Positions 1 through 5,074 of a DNA stretch of 5,267 bases are shown one piece after another; the stretch's first letter is position 1, and every line of letters begins with the position of its first letter. The stretch is from Elusimicrobia bacterium CG08_land_8_20_14_0_20_59_10 (lineage in GTDB: Bacteria > Elusimicrobiota > Elusimicrobia > Elusimicrobiales > UBA9959): positions 1 through 5,267 of the forward strand of contig PEXO01000273.1 in NCBI GenBank assembly GCA_002779045.1. The letters run 5' to 3'. The translations under genes were made by a program, and so were the position numbers. Below the pieces are notes generated by a model. The model searched no databases. It was not told the origin of the DNA and saw only the letters and a program-made list of their open reading frames with translations.

Positions 1-140
1 GTCACTTCGCCATCAAGGATAAGACAGGTTTCTTTTTCATCATAGTGCCATGGAAAAGAGGAGACCTCTTTTGTCCAGATGGGCCATGATGAAGCCGCTT
101 TTCTCTCGTTTTCAGTGGGTTTTCGTATTTCTATTTTCAT
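1..140 (-). CDS. Cupin domain protein (Cupin_3/DUF861-like), 3' end beyond window
   Basis: Only the first 46 codons are present; the gene continues past the left edge. It reads MKIEIRKPT, then WPIWTKEVSSFPWHYDEKET and a strand ending CLILDGEVT. The W-x-Y-D-E-x-E-T stretch followed by a LDGEV strand is typical of the first half of small single-domain cupins of the Cupin_3/EutQ-like group, usually about 90 residues. These are beta-barrel proteins, often metal-binding and cytoplasmic; the substrate cannot be told from this part. The start at 140 is chosen because a strong Shine-Dalgarno (GGAGGAG, 149-143) precedes it. An in-frame ATG at 206 would add 22 residues, but these come from repeat R1 and that ATG has no ribosome site. 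The Shine-Dalgarno straddles the end of R1, so the repeat helps supply translation initiation. Confidence 0.8.
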   Translation of the reverse strand, partial: MKIEIRKPTENERKAASSWPIWTKEVSSFPWHYDEKETCLILDGEV

Positions 141-145
141 CTCTC

Positions 146-208
146 CTCCAACTTGCCGGCAAAGTTTTCCCCGTTTTGCTTTCCCGAGTTCCTGATTTTT
201 AATCATAA
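146..208 (-). repeat. Direct repeat R1, left copy (63 bp)
   Basis: This matches 5205-5267 at 61 of 63 positions, in the same orientation. The differences are at 161 (a versus g at 5220) and 169 (c versus t at 5228). Read on the minus strand it begins with ATG and stays open, giving MIKNQELGKAKRGKLCRQV; both differences between copies change the amino acid in that frame (E/G and R/C). It contains an almost perfect 17-bp inverted repeat, AACTTTGCCGGCAAGTT on the minus strand (166-150). It abuts the left R2 copy directly. The match runs to the last base of the window, so the right copy may extend further. Confidence 0.95.
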
Positions 209-284
209 AGATTTGAAGCAGTGTTCCCAGGCTCTGTAATCCCGTCCGAATTGTTTTACATTTAAGCGTTTAAGCAACGTCCCC
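207..284 (-). repeat. Direct repeat R2, left copy (78 bp)
   Basis: This matches 2281-2358 at 77 of 78 positions, in the same orientation; the only difference is at 253 (g here, a at 2327). It is AT-rich against its GC-rich surroundings. It holds a tandem 8-bp motif, (A/G)TTTAAGC twice at 260-275 on the plus strand. The minus strand starts GGGGACGTTGCTTAA, which supplies the last four residues (GDVA) and the stop of the AlbA_2 gene. The same GDVA-stop occurs in the other copy. I see no long palindrome and no core sites of a canonical attC. Confidence 0.96.
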
Positions 285-1856
285 CTCGTCCCTTCTAATC
301 ATTGTTAAAACCTGACGCCCCTTGTCAGTCAGGCGGTATTTCTGCAAACGGCTGTTGGGCTTGTCGGGGATCGTCAGTTCAACGAAATGTTCATCCACAA
401 GACGTTGGAGACCTTTCTTGAAGTTCCCCGTTCGGTTCCGGTAACCCGCAACAGCCAAGAGTTCCTTTCCCGTTTTGTCACCAGGAGAACATATAGACAA
501 GACGCTTATTTGCCATTTGGGTAGTTCGACTTGGGCCTCGACTTGGGCCTCTTGGGCCTCGACTTGGGCCTTGTCTTGCGTGGCGCCGCCGAACATAGCC
601 TTTACCAGGTCCGATGCCATGTCCACCTCTTTGTCCAGTTCAGGGATGAAAAACTCGAAAGCCTTTCCAGCCCGGTCGTTCTTATAGGTGGGCGACGGAT
701 GTCCGAGTTTCCGCCATACCTCGCGCATCATGCGCAGGCCCGTGCCGGCTTGCTCGCACATGGCGATGCGGCGCATAGCCATGGCAATGGACGGGTTGCG
801 CGCTTCCTTCTCGCCGGGTTCCCAGAGGCGAGAGTCGTCGCCGAACACATCGCCCGGATTCCAGAGCTGGATGCCGTCGCGGAAGAACTTGATCACGGCC
901 TTGCGGGAGTGATCGCCGTAGTCCTGGTGGATCAGCAGGTTGACCGCCGCCTCACGAAAAACGCGGAAACCGGGCGGGTCGTCGCGCCGGCCAAACGTCA
1001 CTGGATCAATATCCCGGAAGGGCTTGGGCATGAAGAACCGGTACTTGGTGACCAGTTGCTCCCACGCCTGGATGATGTTGTCTTCGCAGATAATCCGGTC
1101 AATCCAGCGTGTCTCCGGCAGAGGCTCGCCCGTGGAATAGCCGAGGAACTGGACATCCAGCGTCGGACGGGGAATGAGCTGGTGCACGGCCAGCGACGAC
1201 CCAAAGAACATAACGGCCGCCCGGGTGGGCAAGAACCGCCTGCCATCCTTCAGCAGAAAGCCCCAGTAATAGAGGAAGTCCATGTCAGACTGTTTCGGAT
1301 TAAAGCCGGTATTGGCCTGATGAAAGCGATCCCGATACCACTTCAGACTGCCGGAGTGGAAAGCGTCTTTAAGCGGAACACGCTCGAACGGCTGGCTGTC
1401 CCACCGGTCGGCGGTGGCGTCCCGCAGCATCCGCTCGATGTCCTGCATCTGGGCCTTGTAGTCGCCGCAGCCCTTTCGCAGGAAGGTGCGGCGGATGTCG
1501 CCGTCGAGATAGACCGGCTTGCGCGTGCGCTGATTCTCAGCGATGTGAAAGACCAGAACCATCTTGCCGCCGATATCCAGCCTCTGTTCGGTCACTTGCA
1601 CATCATGATTTATCTTGGCGTCGGCATGCAGAACCGAGAGGAAATCGTTCTGGACCTTATCCGACTGTTCGACACCCGTGACCTCGTAGGCTTCGCCGCG
1701 CTGGGCGACACCGAACACCAAGCGTCCGCCGTGGGTGTTGGCGAAAGCGGAAACGGTCTCAAAGGCGGACTTCGGAACATTCGTGCGAGCTTCTTTGAAC
1801 TCGATGTCGTTCCATTCGCCTGCCTTGAGCAGCTTTTTTAGTTCCGCCTGTTTCAT
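270..1856 (-). CDS. AlbA_2 / GHKL-type ATP-binding protein with Fic-like C-terminal winged helix
   Basis: This 528-aa protein has the usual length and domain order of the AlbA_2 (Schlafen AlbA_2-like, 'RecG-related' or 'divergent AAA-4') family. Residues about 10-145 are the AlbA_2 domain, with EFKEA (19-23) and SAFANTHGG (36-44). Residues about 170-405 form the ATP-binding part, with an N-box-like FREAAVNLLIHQDY (300-313) and a glycine loop AGTGLRMM (370-377). A low-complexity linker AQVEAQEAQVEAQVE (430-444) leads to a C-terminal winged helix (about 447-518) ending in LTIPDKPNSRLQKYRLTDKG, as in Fic-like C-terminal domains. Family members are poorly characterised; nucleic-acid binding with ATP-dependent control of transcription or defence is the general expectation, not shown here. 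The start overlaps the RhuM stop by ATGA (1853-1856), implying translational coupling. The last four codons and the stop lie in repeat R2, so the native C-terminus may have been replaced. Confidence 0.93.
   Translation of the reverse strand: MKQAELKKLLKAGEWNDIEFKEARTNVPKSAFETVSAFANTHGGRLVFGVAQRGEAYEVTGVEQSDKVQNDFLSVLHADAKINHDVQVTEQRLDIGGKMVLVFHIAENQRTRKPVYLDGDIRRTFLRKGCGDYKAQMQDIERMLRDATADRWDSQPFERVPLKDAFHSGSLKWYRDRFHQANTGFNPKQSDMDFLYYWGFLLKDGRRFLPTRAAVMFFGSSLAVHQLIPRPTLDVQFLGYSTGEPLPETRWIDRIICEDNIIQAWEQLVTKYRFFMPKPFRDIDPVTFGRRDDPPGFRVFREAAVNLLIHQDYGDHSRKAVIKFFRDGIQLWNPGDVFGDDSRLWEPGEKEARNPSIAMAMRRIAMCEQAGTGLRMMREVWRKLGHPSPTYKNDRAGKAFEFFIPELDKEVDMASDLVKAMFGGATQDKAQVEAQEAQVEAQVELPKWQISVLSICSPGDKTGKELLAVAGYRNRTGNFKKGLQRLVDEHFVELTIPDKPNSRLQKYRLTDKGRQVLTMIRRDEGDVA
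526..570 (-). repeat. In-gene minisatellite coding the AQVE linker
   Basis: Three exact 12-bp units (tcgacttgggcc on the plus strand, at 526-537, 538-549 and 559-570) are interrupted by one 9-bp version that lacks gac (550-558). They encode AQVEAQEAQVEAQVE, the linker between the ATP-binding part and the C-terminal winged helix of the AlbA_2 protein. All unit lengths are multiples of three, so gain or loss of units keeps the frame and changes only linker length. EAQVEAQV-type linkers are a familiar feature of this family. Confidence 0.9.
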
Positions 1857-2263
1857 ACGCCAGTCCTCGTTTCGACGGCCTGGATTGGATACTCCCGAAG
1901 CCGCTCCGTAGCCCAGCGCCGGAACTGGGCGCCGCGATGCGATTTTACCCGGTATCCAACCGACATAATTATATCCAGACTATAAAAAGCGATCTTGCGC
2001 TGAACATGGCGCCCGCCCTCTGTTTGAACTGTCAAGTATTCCTTGACAGTTGCCGTTTCCGCCAGTTCCTGTTCTTCGAAGATGTTGTTTATATGAAGAC
2101 TTGTGTTTTGTTTGCTGGTTTGAAACAGTTCGGCTATTTGAATTTGAGAGAGCCGGACAGTCTTATCTTCCAATCGCACCTGAATCCGACTGGAACCGTC
2201 TTCAAGCTGATAAAACAATACCGCAGAGTTATTGGGAACATTGTCAGGCAGGTTTTTAGTCAT
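1853..2263 (-). CDS. RhuM-family protein, truncated to the N-terminal half
   Basis: The 136-aa product starts like RhuM ('virulence protein RhuM' family). It has a short beta region FYQLEDGSSRIQVRLEDKTV (17-36), a helix-turn-helix-like segment RLSQIQIAELFQTSKQNTSL (37-56), the TVKEYLTVQTEGGRHVQRKI strand region, and the family signature SLDIIMSVGYRVKSHRGAQF (95-114) with RRWATERLREY (115-125). From memory, full RhuM proteins are about 330 residues and continue after LREY with an IVKGF...DDERLK-type region. Here the sequence switches to PIQAVETRTGV and stops. The stop overlaps the ATG of the AlbA_2 gene. An AGAAGG ribosome site (2273-2268) precedes the start. It may be a pseudogene remnant, or a retained DNA-binding half now coupled to its neighbour. 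RhuM function is not established beyond frequent occurrence in islands and near toxin or defence genes. Confidence 0.85.
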   Translation of the reverse strand: MTKNLPDNVPNNSAVLFYQLEDGSSRIQVRLEDKTVRLSQIQIAELFQTSKQNTSLHINNIFEEQELAETATVKEYLTVQTEGGRHVQRKIAFYSLDIIMSVGYRVKSHRGAQFRRWATERLREYPIQAVETRTGV

Positions 2264-2280
2264 AAAGCCTTCTATTGTGC

Positions 2281-2358
2281 AAAGATTTGAAGCAGTGTTC
2301 CCAGGCTCTGTAATCCCGTCCGAATTATTTTACATTTAAGCGTTTAAGCAACGTCCCC
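2281..2358 (-). repeat. Direct repeat R2, internal copy (78 bp)
   Basis: This is the second R2 copy, 77 of 78 identical to 207-284. It sits between the zinc-protein gene (ends 2417) and the RhuM start (2263). On its downstream side it is followed not by R1 but by a 17-bp stretch (2280-2264) carrying the RhuM ribosome site and ending in the same CTTT that ends R2. The single difference (2327) turns CAA into TAA in the one long open minus-strand frame of R2. Together with the hairpin at 2373-2406 it accounts for most of the 153-bp gap between genes. Confidence 0.96.
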
Positions 2359-2372
2359 TGGATACCCGTTCT

Positions 2373-2406
2373 GCCGCGCGCCGGCGGTTCCCCTGCGCGC
2401 GACGGC
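2373..2406 (-). other. GC-rich hairpin after the zinc-protein gene
   Basis: On the minus strand GCCGTCGCGCGC (2406-2395) can pair with GCGCGCGGC (2381-2373), giving a 9-bp all-GC stem with one bulged T. It lies 11 bases after the zinc-protein stop. No T-run follows (the next bases are AGAACGGG), so it is not a standard intrinsic terminator. It could slow transcription, protect the 3' end of the transcript, or be chance in GC-rich DNA. Confidence 0.35.
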
Positions 2407-2416
2407 TGTATGCGTG

Positions 2417-2656
2417 TCATTCAACCCTTTCCATTTTAGAATCACAGCGCAAACAGAGCACAATGCCCTTCCCGGCCTCCACGTGCGAACTGCACTGATC
2501 ACAGTAGTTCCGTCCGCATTTCCCGCAATAGTAAATGGCTCTGGCGATCTTATCGGTGCGCCAACTCCTATCACCGGGCGAAGCGCCGCAGAAAAGACAC
2601 CACGCTCTGCCCGGCTTCCCGTAACCTGTCTTTGCTTTTCCCATAAGCACGGTCAT
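2417..2656 (-). CDS. Small eight-cysteine zinc-binding protein
   Basis: The 79-aa protein has four CxxC pairs: C20/C23, C44/C47, C52/C55 and C68/C71. The even spacing of four pairs (CLFCG ... YCGKCGRNYCDQC ... LCLRC) fits a compact two-zinc fold, possibly a cross-brace of RING/FYVE/treble-clef style; the fold is inferred. There is no signal peptide or membrane segment. The start at 2656 is chosen because its ATG overlaps the stop of the 537-aa gene (ATGA, 2653-2656); a second ATG four codons on is an alternative. The same frame is open upstream to 2782, but that stretch shadows the 537-aa gene. Overlap with the upstream gene implies coordinated synthesis and a possible partner role. I do not recognise a named family. 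Confidence 0.75.
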   Translation of the reverse strand: MTVLMGKAKTGYGKPGRAWCLFCGASPGDRSWRTDKIARAIYYCGKCGRNYCDQCSSHVEAGKGIVLCLRCDSKMERVE

Positions 2657-4266
2657 CCTACCGGCAGGCCCTTCTCCCGCAGCGCCGTCCAAAGGTTTCT
2701 CCTGCTGCGGTGGGTGACGGCCCACCGGCGTACGGTCCCGGCATAGGCCTGCGGCGCGAACTCGCGCAGGGCAGCGAGCCACTCGACGCAGCGAGAGTAG
2801 TTCGAGCCCATAGCGTCCCCGGGATCCGGAAGCATGCGCGCGAAGTTCCGCTTCCAGAAGGCGAACAAGTCCGCAGGCAGGTCCCGTCCCTTGAGCCTGC
2901 GCAGCCAGCGCCGTCTGGACCCACCCAGGCGGCGGTCTCCGCCAGGGCGCCGGGAAACCAATCGGTAGACTTGGCGGGAGGCCTGGCGCAGAGCCCTGCC
3001 GTCGTCAAGGTCCATGGTCAGAGTAGCGAGGGCGCCAAAGACCCCCCTAAGCCTGGCGGGAGTCTTTTCAGTCTCCCCGAACCAACCCTTCACGCTCCGG
3101 TGAAAGGCCTCGGACCCACCGGAGCGGGCGGCGTCGGCCAGGGCATGGATCCAGTTGCGCATCCCGGAAGCCCCCTGCCTGGATGCCGGGCCCAGACTTG
3201 CGTCGGCGACCAGGCCGCGCCACTGCGCAAACAACCTGTCCGCCAGACCGGAGAAACCGGGCGGGACGTCCTCGAAAGCGCCGAGCGAAGCGTCCCAATC
3301 CGCCCATTCGCGGCAGAGCGCCGCCTGGAGCCCCAGGGCGCAGGCGGTTTCATCCTCGCCAAGGGCCCGCGCGGCCTTGCGCCAGGCATCAAGCAAGCCG
3401 ACGGCCTGGCAGTTATCCGGCTCCCGGTACCGGTACTCCCTATGTCCGGCCAGAAGGACTTCCTTCGGGTCCCAAGTCTGCCCTGTCCGCAGATTTAGAA
3501 AGGAGCGGAGGCCTTCCCCGCTGATGCGGATTGCGTCCTCGAAGGCCCTCCTGGCCAACAGATTCCTGGCCACGGGCAAGGCCAGCTTCCAGTCCTCCGG
3601 GATGTTCACTCTGCACGACTCCAGGTAGCGGGCCGGATCCTCCAGGCGGCATAGCCTTTGGTACACGCCGAACCAGCCGGAATGGGGCGATTCCAGGGCC
3701 TCCTTCCAGCGGAGCTCGTCTTTGCACCCCAGTATTCCCCGGAGAGTCCCGGCGCGGTCCTTGACGCTGAGCCTGCTGATGAACCCTGCCACGGTCTTGG
3801 CATGCAGTTCCAGGTTCCGCGCGGAGGCTTCAAGTTCCCGCAGCTTGTCCACGAATGCGAATGCCCCGGTCCCGTCGCGCTGCGCGACCAGCCATTCCCA
3901 CTCCAGGAGGCAGGCTGTGGTCTCAGGCCCCAGGCCCAGGCCATCCATCCGGAAGGGGTCCAGCCACTCCGGAAGCCCGGAGCCGATCTCATCGACCGTC
4001 CACTCGATCACTTCCGCGAATTTGAAGCCAGGGTCCAGGTTCGCCTTGAACACGCGGCGGATCAAGGGCCTCATCCTGGCCGCGATGGGTTCAAGGTCCC
4101 CGGCCAGGGAGTCGGGATCGAAGCAGGGCTCCTCCCAGTGATGGCCCTGAAGGACGTATTTGCCGTTCTCGTCGCCGGATTCGCAGACCACCTTGTCCCA
4201 ATCGCGCCGGCAATTCTTCCATTCCCGGCGAACCTTATCTGCAGGTAATATAAGACCAGTTGTCAT
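2653..4266 (-). CDS. Uncharacterised 537-aa helical protein
   Basis: I do not recognise this family with confidence. The protein is long, soluble-looking and predicted mostly helical, without membrane segments, signal peptide, Walker motifs or clustered cysteines. It is rich in Trp, Arg, Leu and Ala. The segment around 225-255 (LPVARNLLARRAFEDAIRIS) has the look of a TPR-like helix pair, and similar helical units seem to run from about 110 to 420. An Arg-rich patch lies at 425-460 (RQVYRLVSRR, then RRRWLRRLKG), which could contact nucleic acid. From memory the middle part resembles helical tails of SWIM-zinc-finger/DUF6880-type proteins; this is weak. The start at 4266 has a strong ribosome site (GGGAGGGGG, about 4 bases upstream). 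It lies 30 bases after the 96-aa gene and overlaps the zinc protein at its end, so the three probably form one operon. Confidence 0.8.
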   Translation of the reverse strand: MTTGLILPADKVRREWKNCRRDWDKVVCESGDENGKYVLQGHHWEEPCFDPDSLAGDLEPIAARMRPLIRRVFKANLDPGFKFAEVIEWTVDEIGSGLPEWLDPFRMDGLGLGPETTACLLEWEWLVAQRDGTGAFAFVDKLRELEASARNLELHAKTVAGFISRLSVKDRAGTLRGILGCKDELRWKEALESPHSGWFGVYQRLCRLEDPARYLESCRVNIPEDWKLALPVARNLLARRAFEDAIRISGEGLRSFLNLRTGQTWDPKEVLLAGHREYRYREPDNCQAVGLLDAWRKAARALGEDETACALGLQAALCREWADWDASLGAFEDVPPGFSGLADRLFAQWRGLVADASLGPASRQGASGMRNWIHALADAARSGGSEAFHRSVKGWFGETEKTPARLRGVFGALATLTMDLDDGRALRQASRQVYRLVSRRPGGDRRLGGSRRRWLRRLKGRDLPADLFAFWKRNFARMLPDPGDAMGSNYSRCVEWLAALREFAPQAYAGTVRRWAVTHRSRRNLWTALREKGLPVG

Positions 4267-4296
4267 AAGCCCCCTCCCTGCCTGATTTCCATGGAA

Positions 4297-4587
4297 TTAA
4301 GTATTATGTCCCCGAATTCCCTGCGCGAGATCCGAGCAAAACATGGCAAGTTCGTATTCATCATGGACGTTGTTGAATATGGCAGGGATCCTTTTGATGA
4401 AGTGCCACGTCAGCTCGAGGGCTGCGGCAGGCGCGGATTCAGCCAGGAAATGGATTTCATCCAGAACCTGGTTGAGATCCTCCATGTAGGAGTCCACTTG
4501 ATTCCATTCGACAAAGCCGATCCGAAGGACCTCATGGATCTGAGCTCGTATTATGGCCGCCGACTTTATGGTATCGCGCGGTTTCAT
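4297..4587 (-). CDS. Uncharacterised 96-aa helical protein
   Basis: The product starts MKPRDTIKSAAIIRAQIHEV, continues FVEWNQVDSYMEDLNQVLDE and AAALELTWHFIKRIPAIFNN, and ends DLAQGIRGHNT. It appears to be three or four helices, acidic in the middle, with no cysteine cluster and no membrane span. The pattern of a VDSYxxDLNxVLDEI helix followed by ALELTxxxIKRI resembles, from memory, the helical region before the end of SWIM-finger/DUF6880-type proteins, which in some genomes is one long polypeptide. The 96-aa and 537-aa genes might therefore be a split version of such a protein; this is inference. The start at 4587 is preceded by GGAGG (4597-4593); the open frame to 4635 upstream is low-complexity and lacks a ribosome site. 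The gene overlaps a 38-codon ORF by ATGA. Confidence 0.72.
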   Translation of the reverse strand: MKPRDTIKSAAIIRAQIHEVLRIGFVEWNQVDSYMEDLNQVLDEIHFLAESAPAAALELTWHFIKRIPAIFNNVHDEYELAMFCSDLAQGIRGHNT

Positions 4588-4700
4588 CCGCGCCTCCGCT
4601 GCGCCCGGACAACACGCGGACTCGGGGTGGCGCAACTGACGGGCGCGACAATCCGGTTGCGAATTCCGGCCGGAGCGGTTGCGGATAGTTGCGGATTCAT
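4584..4700 (-). CDS. 38-codon bridging ORF, doubtful
   Basis: This short ORF begins MNPQLSATAPAGIRN and ends PRVVRAQRRRG. Its ATG overlaps the stop of the DUF4062/winged-helix gene (ATGA, 4700-4697), and its stop overlaps the ATG of the 96-aa gene (ATGA, 4587-4584). NPQLSATIRN-like segments are common linkers in the C-terminal regions of AlbA_2 proteins, so this may be leftover coding sequence of the damaged upstream gene rather than a peptide with its own role. It could also act as a coupling leader. A tandem gttgcggat(a/t) at 4679-4698 (plus strand) lies in its first codons. Confidence 0.3.
   Translation of the reverse strand: MNPQLSATAPAGIRNRIVAPVSCATPSPRVVRAQRRRG
4599..4619 (-). repeat. 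Direct repeat R3, inner copy (21 bp)
   Basis: This matches 5164-5184 at 20 of 21 positions, same orientation, 565 bp apart; the difference is at 4603 versus 5168. The minus-strand core is CCGCGTGTTGTCCGGG. Both copies are read in the same frame by the surrounding short ORFs (PRVVRAQ and PRVVRVQ). The pair brackets the DUF4062/winged-helix gene. Confidence 0.75.
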
Positions 4701-5074
4701 GTGGCCTCCCGCCGTTCGTTCAAGACGTAATAGGTGGCGCGCGCGAAGCCCCGTTTCTCCGCCAGTCCCAGGCCCTGAAGTTTCGCCATGTCTTTGCGAA
4801 CGGCCTGCTCGGTCACGCGGAGCCGGGCCGCGATCTTCGGGACCTGCACGGTCCCGTACTCAGAACCGATAATCCCCACGTAGACGTCTGCTGCGTCCAG
4901 TTCCGCCAGATAGCACTTTTCGGCGGGATCGGTGGACGCCGGCAGATATTCAAAGAGAACCGCCTCGCAATGCCGGGAGAGAAAGGAATCTATGCTGACC
5001 AACTCGGCGACGGAGACACGCTCATTCTCCAGTTCGTGCCGGACAGAACTGACAAAAATCCTCATCTTGCTCAT
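4697..5074 (-). CDS. DUF4062 N-terminus fused to a winged-helix C-terminus (internally deleted)
   Basis: Residues 4-74 are the start of a DUF4062 domain: MRIFVSSVRHELENERVSV, then VLFEYLPASTDPAEKCYL and DAADVYVGIIGSEYG. In intact proteins DUF4062 is normally followed by more of the domain and then by AlbA_2/ATP-binding regions, for a total of about 500 residues or more. Here residue 75 onward (VQVPKIAARLRVTEQAVRKD, then LGLAEKRGFARATYYVL) is a winged helix typical of the end of those proteins. The product is 125 aa, so roughly 400 residues seem to have been lost in frame near 4850. The start has a GGGAG ribosome site 7 bases upstream and overlaps the 64-codon ORF by ATGA (5074-5071). It may be a remnant, or a small DNA-binding protein with part of a TIR-like signalling fold. 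An assembly error at the junction is also possible. Confidence 0.75.
   Translation of the reverse strand: MSKMRIFVSSVRHELENERVSVAELVSIDSFLSRHCEAVLFEYLPASTDPAEKCYLAELDAADVYVGIIGSEYGTVQVPKIAARLRVTEQAVRKDMAKLQGLGLAEKRGFARATYYVLNERREAT

Noticed and set aside
207..284. R2 as an integron attC site
   Set aside because: The length and gene-end position fit, but there is no imperfect palindrome over the whole site and no RYYYAAC/GTTRRRY core pair at its ends.
526..570. CRISPR array or iterons
   Set aside because: The units are 12/9 bp, contiguous and in frame within a protein linker, without spacers.
531..1841. Long plus-strand open frame antisense to the AlbA_2 gene
   Set aside because: It is a shadow of the minus-strand gene, which has clear domain motifs; the plus-strand product has none.
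2307..2358. Promoter in R2 driving RhuM (TAAAAT as -10)
   Set aside because: The internal copy offers TAAAAT on the minus strand, but no acceptable -35 lies 15-19 bp upstream, and the left copy has TAAAAC.
2373..2406. Intrinsic terminator after the zinc-protein gene
   Set aside because: The stem is strong but no T-run follows, so it is listed only as a hairpin.
2657..2782. Longer N-terminus for the zinc protein
   Set aside because: The extension lies wholly inside the 537-aa gene and is Arg/Pro-rich; the ATGA overlap at 2656 gives the natural start.
2710..3498. Plus-strand open frame antisense to the 537-aa gene
   Set aside because: Pro/Gly/Arg-rich translation typical of antisense frames in GC-rich DNA, with no ribosome site or family signature.
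4588..4635. Upstream start of the 96-aa gene at 4635
   Set aside because: No ribosome site there, and part of the extension is repeat R3; the ATG at 4587 has GGAGG in good position.
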